Positions 30,529 to 40,268 of a DNA stretch of 64,000 bases are shown in pieces; the first letter of the stretch is position 1; each line of letters starts with the position of its first letter. Made by a program: the position numbers and the translations under genes. The DNA lies in the NCBI GenBank assembly GCA_900550165.1, contig URQY01000004.1, positions 1 to 64,000 on the forward strand, read 5' to 3'. The notes below the pieces were generated by a model that had not been told where the DNA came from, searched no databases, and worked only from the letters and a program-made list of their open reading frames with translations. Source of the DNA: an uncultured Eubacteriales bacterium (GTDB taxonomy: Bacteria; Bacillota; Clostridia; Oscillospirales; Oscillospiraceae).

Positions 30529-31541
30529 TTCTTTGCCGCCTCCTTCGCTGCTTTTTTGTCTACGCCGAAGCGGGTGGGCTTGGTGTACTTGTCAATGATC
30601 CAGGTGCAGCAGTTCATCACAAGGATGGAGTAGCAAACGCCCTCGGGATAGGAGCCGAAGTAGCGGATGAACACCGTGATGAGGCCGCAGCCGAGGCCGA
30701 AGATGAGCTGGCCCTTCTTCGTGACGGGAGAGGTGACATAGTCCGTCGCCATGAAGAACGCGCCGAGGAACAGACCGCCGCCGAGCACGTTGTAGAGCAT
30801 CCACGTCAGCGCGTCGTTGCCCTGGGGGAAGAGGAACGTGAGGACAGCCACCGTGCCGATGTAGGCCACGGGGATCTGCCAGGAGATGACCTTGCGGAAA
30901 ATTAAGTACAGGCCGCCGATGAGCAGCATCATCGAGGAGATCTCGCCGAGGGATCCTCCGATGTTGCCGATGAACATATCGGACAGGCTGTACTGGCTCG
31001 TGAGCGCCTCAAACTCGCCGCCCTTCATCATGGCAAGCGGGGTGGCCGCGGTCACAACGTCGGCGCCGCCGAAGAGCGCCGCCTTTTCGCCCGGGGCGAT
31101 CCAGCTCGTCATCTGGCTCGTGTAGCACGCGACGAGCGCGGCACGGCCGGCGAGCGCGGGGTTCAGGAAGTTCTTGCCGAGGCCGCCGTAAAGCTGCTTG
31201 ACGACAAAGATCGCGAAGAAGTTGCCGACAATCAGCATCCAGTAGGGAAGCGTGACCGGGCAGACAAATGCGAGCAGCACGCCGGTGACGGCGGCGGACA
31301 GATCGCCGATCGTCTGCGTCTTGTGCAGGAGCTTGCGGTACAGCCACTCAAAGAACATGGCGGAGACCACGCTCACCATCACGGAGATCAGCGCGCGGAA
31401 GCCGAAGCGCAGCACGCTCATCAAAAGCGCGGGGCACAGCGCGATGATCACGTCGAGCATGATCGAGCGCGTGTCTTCATTGGTACGGATATGGGGGTTG
31501 GAGGAAGCAATGAGCTTCAGACCCTTATAATCATTCAGCAT
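30525..31541 (-). CDS. rnfD: Rnf complex membrane subunit RnfD
   Basis: A 338-residue membrane protein with about nine membrane segments. The region GADVVTAATPLAMMKGGEF near residue 150 corresponds to the covalent FMN site of RnfD, and GRAALVACY and LFLGAFFMATDYVTSPVTKKG are family hallmarks. RnfD is the likely ion-translocating subunit (Na+ or H+). It starts three bases after the rnfC stop. Confidence 0.96.
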   Translation of the reverse strand: MLNDYKGLKLIASSNPHIRTNEDTRSIMLDVIIALCPALLMSVLRFGFRALISVMVSVVSAMFFEWLYRKLLHKTQTIGDLSAAVTGVLLAFVCPVTLPYWMLIVGNFFAIFVVKQLYGGLGKNFLNPALAGRAALVACYTSQMTSWIAPGEKAALFGGADVVTAATPLAMMKGGEFEALTSQYSLSDMFIGNIGGSLGEISSMMLLIGGLYLIFRKVISWQIPVAYIGTVAVLTFLFPQGNDALTWMLYNVLGGGLFLGAFFMATDYVTSPVTKKGQLIFGLGCGLITVFIRYFGSYPEGVCYSILVMNCCTWIIDKYTKPTRFGVDKKAAKEAAKK

Positions 31542-31544
31542 CCC

Positions 31545-32912
31545 TTATGCCTCCTTCTTTGCTTCTTCGGCAGCCTTGGCAGCCTCAGCCGCGGCCTTGG
31601 CCTTGGCAGCGGCTTCCTTGACCTTCTGCTTGCCGACCTTGAACGAATGCGTCAGGTGCAGGCGGCCCGGGCAGATGTAGGAGCACGCGCCGCACTCGAT
31701 GCAGTCCATCACGTGCGCCGCCTCGAGGTCCTCGATGCGGTTCTTCTGCACATATAAGTAAAGGTAGAGCGGCTCAAGGTGCATCGGGCAGGCCTCGACG
31801 CAGCGGCCGCAGCGGATGCAGGTCGGGTCCTCGGACACCTTGTTCTCGTTCGCCGCGAACGCCAGCACCGAGCCCGTGCCCTTGGCCACAGGGAAGTCGG
31901 CCGACGCCTGGGCCATACCCATCATCGGGCCGCCGGCGATGAGCTTGAAGGTCTCGTCCTTCAGGCCGCCGCACGCGTCAAAGAGGAGGGAGACCGGCGT
32001 GCCGATCGGACACTCGAGGTTCTTCGGCTCCACAACGCCGCTGCCGGACACGGTGACGACCTTGCGCACCACGGGCATACCTTCCTTGATGGCGTGGTAG
32101 ATGGCGATGGTGGTGTTGATGTTGAATACGGCGCAGCCGATGTTCGCGGGCAGGCCGCCGGGGGGCACCTGCTTGCCGGTAATGGCCTGGCAGAGCTGCT
32201 TTTCGCCGCCCTGGGGGTAGCGGCAGCGCAGCGACTCGACCACAACGGGGGCCTTCTGCTCCTCGATGACCTTGTTGAGGGACTCGATGCCGTTTTTCTT
32301 GTTGTCCTCCACGCCGATGACGACCTTGTTCACGCCGAACATCTTGGCGAGGTAGCAGCAGCCGCCGATGATCTCGGCGGGACGCTCAAGCATCGCGCGG
32401 TGGTCGCCGGTGATGTAGGGCTCGCATTCCGCGCCGTTGATGATCACCGTATCGACCTTGCCGATACCGCCGGAGATCTTCGTGTGGGTCGGGAACGTAG
32501 CGCCGCCCATGCCGACGATACCGGCCTGCTTGACCATTTCGATCATTTCCTCAACGCTCAGCGCGTCGGGGTCAGCGGGGGCTTTCACCTCTTCGCTCAG
32601 CTCGTCTTTGAAGTCATTGTCGATCACGACGGACATGACCTTACCGCCCATGGAGTAAGGACGGGGCTCCACCGCAGCGACCGTACCGGAAACGCTTGCG
32701 TGAATGGGAGCGCCGAGGCCCTTGAATTCACCGATCTTCTGTCCAAGCTTGACATAGTCGCCCTTGGAGACCGTGGGAGTGCAGGGTGCGCCGAAGTGCA
32801 TCGACATGGGGATGACCACCTGAGCGGGGGGTGCCAGCTGTTCGATGGCCTTTTCATTGGTGGCAGCCTTCATATCGTTTGGATGAACGCCGCCAAAGAA
32901 AGCTTGTGCCAT
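31545..32912 (-). CDS. rnfC: Rnf complex NAD-linked subunit RnfC
   Basis: A 455-residue peripheral subunit: an N-terminal barrel-sandwich segment, the Gly-rich NADH/FMN region VGMGGATFPTHTKI and GAECEPYITGDHRAML, and two C-terminal 4Fe-4S motifs, CIRCGRCVEACP and CIECGACSYICP. It ends in an Ala/Lys-rich tail. RnfC reduces NAD+ with electrons from ferredoxin via RnfB and the membrane core. ATG 32912 follows GAGGTG; the longer frame to 33035 runs into the promoter. It is the first gene of rnfCDGEAB. Confidence 0.97.
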   Translation of the reverse strand: MAQAFFGGVHPNDMKAATNEKAIEQLAPPAQVVIPMSMHFGAPCTPTVSKGDYVKLGQKIGEFKGLGAPIHASVSGTVAAVEPRPYSMGGKVMSVVIDNDFKDELSEEVKAPADPDALSVEEMIEMVKQAGIVGMGGATFPTHTKISGGIGKVDTVIINGAECEPYITGDHRAMLERPAEIIGGCCYLAKMFGVNKVVIGVEDNKKNGIESLNKVIEEQKAPVVVESLRCRYPQGGEKQLCQAITGKQVPPGGLPANIGCAVFNINTTIAIYHAIKEGMPVVRKVVTVSGSGVVEPKNLECPIGTPVSLLFDACGGLKDETFKLIAGGPMMGMAQASADFPVAKGTGSVLAFAANENKVSEDPTCIRCGRCVEACPMHLEPLYLYLYVQKNRIEDLEAAHVMDCIECGACSYICPGRLHLTHSFKVGKQKVKEAAAKAKAAAEAAKAAEEAKKEA

Positions 32913-32972
32913 AGTCTTCACCTCATCTTTATACTGCCAGAGCAGCGGAAACACTGCTCCATAATCGGATAG

Positions 32973-33001
32973 ATTATACAACCATTCCTTCCCGTTGTCC
33001 A
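32973..33001 (-). promoter_or_regulatory. Promoter of the rnfCDGEAB operon
   Basis: Minus strand TGGACA (33001-32996), 17-base spacer, TATAAT (32978-32973), giving a leader of about 55 bases with a small GAGCAG/CTGCTC hairpin. The gap 32913-33238 otherwise holds only the divergent promoter for the DUF975 gene. Confidence 0.82.
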
Positions 33002-33137
33002 GAAAATATTCTGCATGACTATTATTTTCCTTCACATTTTATCAGATTTCGGCGGGATTTTTGTGCAGAATCGTCACTTTGTACGACGATTCGCTTCTTT
33101 TCCTTTCGTCCCCGGTTTTTCCCATTTTCCTACCAAC

Positions 33138-33166
33138 TTGACGCATTTATGCCAAAATGGTATAAT
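33138..33166 (+). promoter_or_regulatory. Promoter of the DUF975 gene
   Basis: TTGACG (33138-33143), 17-base spacer, TATAAT (33161-33166). A short tandem repeat AATTGGC follows just downstream (33171-33187). Confidence 0.85.
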
Positions 33167-33238
33167 TTGTAATTGGCAATTGGCAATTTTTTGCGGCTTT
33201 TCATCCATTTTTCTTTTCAGAAAAGAAAGGAGCTTTTT

Positions 33239-34042
33239 ATGCCCGTTCAACTCGACCTCGGCCAGATCAAAGCCGAGTCCCGCTCGCTGCTGCGCAGCGG
33301 CACCGTCTCCCCCTATAAGGCGACCGCGCTGCTGCTCGCCATCACCCTTGTGCTCGACGTCATCGACGCCGCCGTGAGCTACATGATCGACACCTCCGGC
33401 GGGCTCACGGTGCTCTCGTTCAGCTTTGTCAGCATCCTCGTCAGCCTCATCTCCATCGTGCTCAACGCAGGCTACCTCTGCTACTGTCTCGGCATCCGCC
33501 GCGGTGAGCATATGCCGTATGAGAGCCTTTTCGACGCGTTTTCCTTCGCGGGCAAGGCGATCCTGCTCTCCATCGTCGAGGGGATCTTCATTTTCCTGTG
33601 GTCGCTCCTTTTTGTCGTGCCCGGCATCATCGCGGCGTACCGCTACAGCTTTGCGATGATGGATCTCTGCGATGACCCCGGCCTTGGCGTGATGGAAGCG
33701 CTGGATCTCAGCAAGCGGCAGACGCAGGGCTATAAGGGCCAGCTCTTCCTGCTCAGCCTGAGCTTCTTCGGCTGGCTGCTGCTCGCGGGCGCGGCTGTCA
33801 CGGCGGTCGAGTCCCTCCTCTTCGGCGGCGTTGACAACATTCTCTCGCTCGAGACCGCTGCCTCGCTCTCGCAGGCCGTGTCCGCCGCGTTTATCCGGCA
33901 GCTCCTTGCGAGCCTTGCGAGCATTGCGCTCACGCCGTACATCCGGCTGTCGCTGTGCGGCTTCTATCTGCGCGTCACGCAGGGCGACGCGCCGCAGCAG
34001 CCCCGGCTCCCGGGAAATGACCCGTGGGACAACAATTTCTGA
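33239..34042 (+). CDS. DUF975 family integral membrane protein
   Basis: A 267-residue membrane protein with about five to six hydrophobic segments. The central segment LLFVVPGIIAAYRYSFAMMDLCDDP and the following ALDLSKRQTQGYKGQLF are the DUF975 signature. The N-terminus (KAESRSLLRSG) is cytoplasmic and basic. Function is unknown in the family. It has its own promoter, AAAGGAGC ribosome site and terminator, so it is a single-gene unit. Confidence 0.87.
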   Translation: MPVQLDLGQIKAESRSLLRSGTVSPYKATALLLAITLVLDVIDAAVSYMIDTSGGLTVLSFSFVSILVSLISIVLNAGYLCYCLGIRRGEHMPYESLFDAFSFAGKAILLSIVEGIFIFLWSLLFVVPGIIAAYRYSFAMMDLCDDPGLGVMEALDLSKRQTQGYKGQLFLLSLSFFGWLLLAGAAVTAVESLLFGGVDNILSLETAASLSQAVSAAFIRQLLASLASIALTPYIRLSLCGFYLRVTQGDAPQQPRLPGNDPWDNNF

Positions 34043-34057
34043 CCGCAGGCAAAAAAA

Positions 34058-34105
34058 GCACACAGCGGGATATCGCAAAGGGATATCCCGCTGTGTTTTA
34101 TTTTA
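34058..34105. terminator. Bidirectional terminator between DUF975 and SLH genes
   Basis: ACACAGCGGGATATC (34060-34074) pairs with GATATCCCGCTGTGT (34082-34096), A-rich on the left and T-rich on the right. Confidence 0.85.
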
Positions 34106-34115
34106 TCGGAGCATT

Positions 34116-35153
34116 CTATTTGAGGATATAGACCGTCTTCACGCCAAGAAGCGCGCAAAGCTCGGTCTTTTCGGCAAGGTCGGCCTCGCTCTCGTACCAC
34201 ACGGTCGTCACCGAGCCGTCCTTTTCCCTGATGAGCAGATACGAGCTGTCGAAGCGGCCGGAGCGCGACTGCTGCGCCGCATCGTCGGCGAGGTACGCCG
34301 CGAGCTCCTCCTGCGTGATCGTGCGGGGCGAGGTCGTCCTGCCGCTTTTCGTGTTCTGCGCGACGGGCACGGCGTTGAGCGTCACGCTGCCGCCCCTGCC
34401 GGCCTTGACCGCCGCGTCGTAGACCTGCTCCACCGGCGCGCGCGGGGACAGCGGCACGCTGCCGCTCTCGCCGACAAGACTCTCTGCCAGCACCGCGCCG
34501 CTTTGCAGGGTCGAAACGGTCGAGACCGTCACCTTGGCGCTTTTTGCGTGATAGGCGCGCAGCAGCACCGCCGCGGCCTGCTCGCGCGTCGTGTCGCTTT
34601 TCGGCGCAAAGGTCTTCGTCGTCATGCCCGTCACAAGGCCCATGCGCCAGGCGAGCGTGATATAGCCGGGATTGGTCGTCACGTCGGTGAACGGGCACTC
34701 GTCCTGCACCGTGCCGGAGAGCGTGCTGTAGCCCAGCGCACGGACGGTCATGGCGGCCATCTCCTCGCGCGTGATGGCGTCGTTCGGGCGGCAGGCCGTG
34801 CTGTGGCCGGAGAAGACCCCGTGCGCGTTCGCCGTTTCAATGGCGCTGTAGTACCACTTTTTCGCATCCTGATTGTCGGTAAAGCTGCCCTTTTCCGGCG
34901 CGACGGTCTTCCATCCCATCAGGCGGCAGAGCGCCGCGGCGTAGGCCGCGCGCGTCATCTTCTGCCCCAGGCCGAACTTGCCGTTCCCGATGCCCTGCAG
35001 CAAACGATACTGGCTGCACTGCGCGATGCTCCCGCTCGCCCAGTGCTTGTCCGGCACGTCGGAATAGCCGGATTTGTTGGCGGCAAGCGCAAGCGTTGAG
35101 GTCATCACGAGCGCAAGAAGAAGCGCCGTCAGGCGCACTGCAAACTGTTTCAT
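34116..35153 (-). CDS. S-layer homology (SLH) domain protein
   Basis: A 345-residue secreted protein. The signal peptide is cleaved after TLALA-AN near residue 24. Three SLH repeats follow (about residues 28-75, 88-140, 150-200), each with the F/Y-x-D-V/N...W...I pattern and a TRxExAA-like end (MTRAAYAAAL, ITREEMAAM, TTREQAAAV). The C-terminal ~140 residues are of unknown fold and have no recognised catalytic domain. SLH domains bind pyruvylated secondary cell-wall polymers, so the protein should be attached to the wall. It is a single-gene unit. Confidence 0.88.
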   Translation of the reverse strand: MKQFAVRLTALLLALVMTSTLALAANKSGYSDVPDKHWASGSIAQCSQYRLLQGIGNGKFGLGQKMTRAAYAAALCRLMGWKTVAPEKGSFTDNQDAKKWYYSAIETANAHGVFSGHSTACRPNDAITREEMAAMTVRALGYSTLSGTVQDECPFTDVTTNPGYITLAWRMGLVTGMTTKTFAPKSDTTREQAAAVLLRAYHAKSAKVTVSTVSTLQSGAVLAESLVGESGSVPLSPRAPVEQVYDAAVKAGRGGSVTLNAVPVAQNTKSGRTTSPRTITQEELAAYLADDAAQQSRSGRFDSSYLLIREKDGSVTTVWYESEADLAEKTELCALLGVKTVYILK

Positions 35154-35331
35154 TGTTATTTTCCCCCTTTTGGGTCATCTTTCCGCCGTATTGTAGCACA
35201 AAGTCGCGCGGATAGTCAAATTTCCTCTTTACCTTTTCGTCTCTCTTTGTTAAAATAATAGATTGAATTAGTATGATGAGATAGTGTTGCCAAAAAGACG
35301 CCGCATTATCAGGAAGGAAGGTGAGCAGACT

Positions 35332-37404
35332 GTGAAGTACGAGCGCTGGCAGATCCCCGCCGTTCCGGAGGGTACGATCAAAACGCTGACGGACGCGGGA
35401 TACCCGTATCTGGTCTCCTCGGTGCTGGCCGCACGCGGCATCACCACGAGCGAGCAGGCCGCCGAAGCGCTGGAGCGCGAGAAGACGCTCGCCTGGTCGC
35501 CCTTCCTGATGAAGGACATGGACAAGGCGGTCGCGCGCATCAACGAGGCCTTCGCCCGCGGTGAAAAGCTCGCGGTCTTCGGCGATTACGATGTCGACGG
35601 CATCACCTCCACCTGCCTTTTGACCGATTATCTCCGCTCGCGCGGCGCGGACGTGACGATGCACATTCCCCGCCGCATCGAGGAGGGCTACGGCCTCGGC
35701 TGTGACGCCATCCGCGCGCTGAGCGAGTCCGGCGTGACGCTCATCATCACGGTCGACTGCGGCATCACGGGCGTGGAGGAAACGGCCTACGCCGCAACAC
35801 TCGGCGTCGACCTCGTCATCACCGACCATCACGAATGCAAGGAGCAGCTCCCCGCTGCCGTGGCCGTTGTCGACCCCCACCGGCCGGACTGCCCCTATCC
35901 CTTCAAGCACTTGGCGGGTGTGGGCGTCGCGCTCAAGCTTGTTTTGGCCCTTGGCGAGGGGCGCGAGGATGCGCTGTTTGCGCGCTACTGCACGCTTGCC
36001 GCCATCGGCACGATCGCCGACGTCATGCGCATGGAGGGCGAGAACCGCACCATCGTGCAGTGCGGGCTTGAGAGCATCGACCGCAGCGACTTTACGGGGC
36101 TGCACGCGCTGCTGCGCGAGGCGGGGCTCACGTCGCGCCCCATCTCGTCGATCCAGATCGGCTTTGTGCTCGCCCCGCGCATCAATGCCGCGGGCAGAAT
36201 GGGCCGGGCCGAGCTTGCCGCAGAATTGCTTTTGACCGATGATCCCCTCCGCGCGGAAAAGCTCGCGCGCGAGCTGTGCGAATTGAACCGCGAGCGCCAG
36301 AGCGTGGAGCAGGATATCTTCCGCCGCGCCATCGAGCAGATGGAGAACCTGCCCGAGAGCGAGCGCAGTGCGCTCGTGTTGTCCAGCGAGGACTGGCATC
36401 AAGGCGTCGTGGGCATTGTGGCGTCGAGACTTTCCGAAAAATTCTCCTGCCCGAGCTTTATGATCCACCTCTCCGGCGGGTCGGGTAAGGGCTCGTGCCG
36501 CAGCTACGGCGGCTTTAACCTCTTCAATGCGCTCGAAGCGTGCTCCGACCTTCTTGTGAGCTTCGGCGGACACGAGCTCGCCGCGGGCTTTACGATCGAA
36601 GAGCGCAACATCCCCGCGTTCCGCACGCGGATGAACCAGTATGTGCGCGCCCACACGGGCGAGCATCCGCCGGTGTCGATGCTCGACGTCGACGTCGACT
36701 TGCAGCACCCCTCGCTCATCACGCTTGAGGAGGTCGAGGCACTTTCGCTCCTCGAGCCCTACGGCGCGGGCAACAACCGCCCCGTCTTCTGCCTGCGCGG
36801 CGCAACGCTCGAGAGCGTGCAGGGCGTGGGCCAGAACCGGCACTTAAAGCTGAAACTACAGAAAAGCCGCGTGAATTTCGACGGCATTTTCTTCTCCGTC
36901 ACCGCCGACGAGTGCGGCGTGTGCGCGGGTATGCGTGTGGACGCGGCGTTCTATCTGCAGGTGAACGAGTTCCGCTCCCAGCGCTCCATTCAGCTCCAAC
37001 TCATCGACCTGCGTCCCTCGCTCGACCCCAGCGGGCGCGAGAATGAGGCGCTCTCCCTCTGCCGCGAGCTGATCAGCGGCGGCACGCTCTCCCCGCGCGA
37101 CGCGGCGCGGGCGCTCCCCTCGCGCGACCAGTTCGTGCGCGCGTGGCGCGTCTTAGAGCGCGAGGTCGGGCCTGACGGCGTCAGCGAGCCCATGCTGCCG
37201 CTGCTGCGGCATTTGAGCTCGGAAATGGTCGGCGCGGAGACGTTTCTGCGCACGGCGATGTGTTTGCAGGTCTTCGCCGAGCGCGGGCTTCTTTCGATCG
37301 AGCGCAAGGACACGACCCTCACGCTCCGCCTGACGGCGGACGGAAAAAAGGTTGAGCTTAACAAGAGCCCCTACCTTTCCGCCCTGCACAGCTTTCTTTC
37401 GTAA
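35332..37404 (+). CDS. recJ: Single-stranded-DNA-specific exonuclease RecJ
   Basis: A 690-residue RecJ. DHH-phosphoesterase motifs VFGDYDVDGITS, VDCGIT, ITDHHE and VDPHRPD hold the metal-binding Asp/His set; the DHHA1 part has SYGGFNLFNAL and FGGHELAAGFTI; a C-terminal OB-like and extra domain follow. It degrades 5' single-stranded DNA in repair and recombination. GTG 35332 is preferred over GTG 35284 because GGTGAG stands six bases upstream and the family begins with W/I near this point. relA follows after 20 bases. Confidence 0.95.
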   Translation: MKYERWQIPAVPEGTIKTLTDAGYPYLVSSVLAARGITTSEQAAEALEREKTLAWSPFLMKDMDKAVARINEAFARGEKLAVFGDYDVDGITSTCLLTDYLRSRGADVTMHIPRRIEEGYGLGCDAIRALSESGVTLIITVDCGITGVEETAYAATLGVDLVITDHHECKEQLPAAVAVVDPHRPDCPYPFKHLAGVGVALKLVLALGEGREDALFARYCTLAAIGTIADVMRMEGENRTIVQCGLESIDRSDFTGLHALLREAGLTSRPISSIQIGFVLAPRINAAGRMGRAELAAELLLTDDPLRAEKLARELCELNRERQSVEQDIFRRAIEQMENLPESERSALVLSSEDWHQGVVGIVASRLSEKFSCPSFMIHLSGGSGKGSCRSYGGFNLFNALEACSDLLVSFGGHELAAGFTIEERNIPAFRTRMNQYVRAHTGEHPPVSMLDVDVDLQHPSLITLEEVEALSLLEPYGAGNNRPVFCLRGATLESVQGVGQNRHLKLKLQKSRVNFDGIFFSVTADECGVCAGMRVDAAFYLQVNEFRSQRSIQLQLIDLRPSLDPSGRENEALSLCRELISGGTLSPRDAARALPSRDQFVRAWRVLEREVGPDGVSEPMLPLLRHLSSEMVGAETFLRTAMCLQVFAERGLLSIERKDTTLTLRLTADGKKVELNKSPYLSALHSFLS

Positions 37405-37424
37405 TTAAAGGAGACGATTCGGAT

Positions 37425-39725
37425 ATGACAGCACAGGATAAAGCATTAAAAGAGAATACCGCTTCGGCTCCCCTCCAGATCGTCGCGCCCGGCACCTGCG
37501 TGGAGACCGGCGAGCAGGCGGCGCTCGTGCTCGGCATGTACGACCACCTTGTCGAGATGATCCACCAGTACAACCCGAGCGCAGACTTTGCCCAGATCGA
37601 CAAGGCCTTCCGCTATGCCGACACGCACCACAACGGTCAGCTCAGAAAGGACGGCTCGCCGTTTATCACGCACCCGCTCGCCGTCGCGCAGATCATCGCC
37701 GAGGAGCTGCGGCTCGACTCAGAGTCCATCGAGGCCGCCCTCATGCACGACTGCATCGAGGACACCTCCGCCACGTATGCCGAGATCGCCAAGGAGTTCT
37801 CCCCCGCGGTCGCGGATCTGGTCGAGGGCGTCTCCAAGCTGACGCGCGTGCAGTACGCCAGCAAGGAAGAAGAGCAGATGGAGAACCTGCGCAAGATGCT
37901 CATGGCGATGGCCAAGGACATCCGCGTCATTCTCATCAAATTGGCCGACCGGACGCACAACATGCGCACCATGGAGTACCAGACGGCGGAAAAGCAGCGG
38001 CAGAAGTCGCTTGAAACGATGGAAATTTACGCGCCCATCGCCCACCGCCTCGGTATGCAGCGCATCAAGTGGGAGCTTGAGGATTTGTCCCTCAAGTATT
38101 TGGATCCCGTCGGCTACGACGAGATCACCCGCTCGCTCGCGGCCAAGGAGGCCGAGCACGAGGCCTTTATGGAGCGCGTGCAGGCGCAGATCGAAGAGCG
38201 CCTGAAGGACCAGCACGTCCCGTATCTCAAGGTCTACGGCCGCATGAAGCATCCCTACAGCATCTACCGCAAGATGTACGCGCAGAATAAGACGATGGAC
38301 GAGGTGCTCGACCTCTTCGCGTTCCGCGTCATCGTCGACACCGTGGCCGACTGCTACAACGTGCTCGGCATCATCCACGACCTTTACCGTCCCATTCTGG
38401 GTCGTTTCAAGGACTATATCGGCACACCCAAGCCGAACATGTACCAGTCGCTCCACACCACCGTCATCGGTGCGGACGGCATCCCGTTCGAGGTCCAAAT
38501 TCGCACCGAAGAGATGCACGAGATCGCCGAATACGGCGTTGCCGCGCACTGGAAGTACAAGCAGGGCATCAACGGCAGCGCGGGCGAGCACAACTACGAA
38601 TGGGTGCGTCGCCTTCTCGAAAATCAGGAGAACACCGACGCCGAGGAATTCGTCCACACGCTCAAGGTCGACATGTTCGCCGACGAGGTCTTCGTCTTCT
38701 CTCCGCGCGGCGACGTGACGAACCTCCCCGCCGGCGCGACGCCCATCGACTTTGCCTACTCCATCCACTCGGCCATCGGCAACCGCATGACGGGCGCGAA
38801 GGTCAACGGGCGCATCGCCCCGCTCGACTATCAGCTCAAAAACGGCGATATCGTCGAGATCCTGACCTCCAAGAGCGCGCACGGTCCCAGCCGCGACTGG
38901 CTGAAGATTGCCAAATCCAGCGAGGCGCGCAGCAAGATCCGCCAGTGGTTCAAAAAGGAGCGCCGCGAGGAAAATATCATCAACGGCCGTATGTCCTTTG
39001 AAGCCGAGCTCAAGCACCTCGGCATCCCGATGAGCGATGTGCTCGGCAGCGACCTGGAAACGGCGCTGCTCAAAAAGACCTCGTTCGGCTCGATGGACGA
39101 GATGTACGCCGCCATCGGCTACGGCGGCTTCTCCGCGCAGAAGGCCGTCAACCGCATCCACGACGAGATCGTCAAGCTGGAAAAGCAGCGCAAGGAAGAG
39201 CGCGCCGCCACGGTGCCCGTGGACAGCTCCGGCGCGACGCGCCCGGCCATCCCCAAGCGCACGAAGAGCGAGCAGGGCATCGTGGTCGAAGGACTTTCGA
39301 ACTGCCTTGTCAAATTCTCCAAGTGCTGCACGCCCGTCCCCGGCGATGAGATCGTCGGCTTCATCACGCGCGGCTACGGCGTGTCCGTCCACCGCTGTGA
39401 CTGTCCCAACGCCGCCCCCGAGCGCAGAAAGCCCGAAGAGCGCGGCCGCTGGATCAAGGTCAGCTGGGGCACGGATGTCAAGGAGTCCTATCAGACCGCG
39501 CTCGACATTTACGCCAAGGACCGCCTCGACCTCGTGCTCGACGTTTCCGCCGCGCTCTCGTCCTCGCAGACGCGCGTGGCGTCCATCAACGCGACCACGA
39601 CTGCCGACGGCTTTGCCGTCATCCACCTCAATATTTTCATTTCCGACGCGCAGCATCTTGCCGCCGTCATGCGCCGCCTGCATCAGATCAGCGGCGTGAT
39701 GAAGGTGGACCGACCCGCGGGTTGA
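37425..39725 (+). CDS. relA: Bifunctional (p)ppGpp synthetase/hydrolase RelA/SpoT
   Basis: A 766-residue long Rel protein. HD hydrolase domain with ITHPLAVAQ and AALMHDCIEDT; synthetase domain with YRKMYAQNKT, DLFAFRVIV, DYIGTPKPNMYQSLHTT and EVQIRTEEMH; TGS domain VFSPRGDVTNLPAGATPIDFAYSIHS; zinc-finger-like CCTPVPGDEI region; and a C-terminal ACT domain. All catalytic motifs look intact, so both synthesis and hydrolysis of the stringent-response alarmone are expected. The N-terminal ~35 residues before the HD domain are a non-conserved extension. It sits between recJ and dtd. Confidence 0.96.
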   Translation: MTAQDKALKENTASAPLQIVAPGTCVETGEQAALVLGMYDHLVEMIHQYNPSADFAQIDKAFRYADTHHNGQLRKDGSPFITHPLAVAQIIAEELRLDSESIEAALMHDCIEDTSATYAEIAKEFSPAVADLVEGVSKLTRVQYASKEEEQMENLRKMLMAMAKDIRVILIKLADRTHNMRTMEYQTAEKQRQKSLETMEIYAPIAHRLGMQRIKWELEDLSLKYLDPVGYDEITRSLAAKEAEHEAFMERVQAQIEERLKDQHVPYLKVYGRMKHPYSIYRKMYAQNKTMDEVLDLFAFRVIVDTVADCYNVLGIIHDLYRPILGRFKDYIGTPKPNMYQSLHTTVIGADGIPFEVQIRTEEMHEIAEYGVAAHWKYKQGINGSAGEHNYEWVRRLLENQENTDAEEFVHTLKVDMFADEVFVFSPRGDVTNLPAGATPIDFAYSIHSAIGNRMTGAKVNGRIAPLDYQLKNGDIVEILTSKSAHGPSRDWLKIAKSSEARSKIRQWFKKERREENIINGRMSFEAELKHLGIPMSDVLGSDLETALLKKTSFGSMDEMYAAIGYGGFSAQKAVNRIHDEIVKLEKQRKEERAATVPVDSSGATRPAIPKRTKSEQGIVVEGLSNCLVKFSKCCTPVPGDEIVGFITRGYGVSVHRCDCPNAAPERRKPEERGRWIKVSWGTDVKESYQTALDIYAKDRLDLVLDVSAALSSSQTRVASINATTTADGFAVIHLNIFISDAQHLAAVMRRLHQISGVMKVDRPAG

Positions 39726-39785
39726 CCCGCGCGCCGCGCCCGGCGCGGAAAAAACGTCCCTTTGGGGAACAAAAAGGAGAATATC

Positions 39786-40250
39786 ATGCGAGCAGTATTG
39801 ACCAAGGTAAAGCACGCCTCCGTCACGATCGACGGGACGGTGAAGGGAAAGATCGGCAGGGGCTTTTTGATCCTGCTGGGCGTCGCGCCCGACGACACGG
39901 AGGAAAAATGCCGCAAAATGGCGGACAAGCTCTGCTCGCTGCGCATTTTTGACGATGAGAACGACAAGATCAACCTCTCGCTCGACGACGTCGGCGGCGA
40001 GCTTCTCATCATCTCGCAGTTCACGCTCTACGGCAACTGCCGCAAGGGGCGCCGTCCCGAATTTTTAAGCGCCGCGCGGCCGGAGATCGCCGTCCCGATG
40101 TACGAAAAATTTGTAGACATCTGCCGCGAGAAGGGCTACCATGTGGAGACCGGCGAGTTCGGCGCGCACATGGAGGTCGAATCCCTCAACGACGGGCCGT
40201 TCACGCTGATCGTCGATTCCGCCGATCTCGACGCGCCCAAAAAGCAATAA
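39786..40250 (+). CDS. dtd: D-aminoacyl-tRNA deacylase
   Basis: A 154-residue DTD: MRAVLTKVKHASVTI start, the SQFTLYGNCRKGRRPEF motif and the cross-subunit NDGPFTL motif that excludes L-aminoacyl substrates. It recycles D-aminoacyl-tRNAs. ATG 39786 follows AAGGAG; the frame back to 39762 is not needed. The rel-dtd order is common in Firmicutes. The MBL gene follows after 18 bases. Confidence 0.96.
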   Translation: MRAVLTKVKHASVTIDGTVKGKIGRGFLILLGVAPDDTEEKCRKMADKLCSLRIFDDENDKINLSLDDVGGELLIISQFTLYGNCRKGRRPEFLSAARPEIAVPMYEKFVDICREKGYHVETGEFGAHMEVESLNDGPFTLIVDSADLDAPKKQ

Positions 40251-40268
40251 GGAAAGGGGTATCTTCAC

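Noticed and set aside
34837..36843. 668-codon minus-strand frame spanning recJ and the end of the SLH gene
   Set aside because: It overlaps two supported genes and the promoter region between them; composition is that of a shadow frame.
37719..39815. 698-codon minus-strand frame opposite relA
   Set aside because: Antisense shadow of a highly conserved gene; Val/His/Asp-rich with no motifs.
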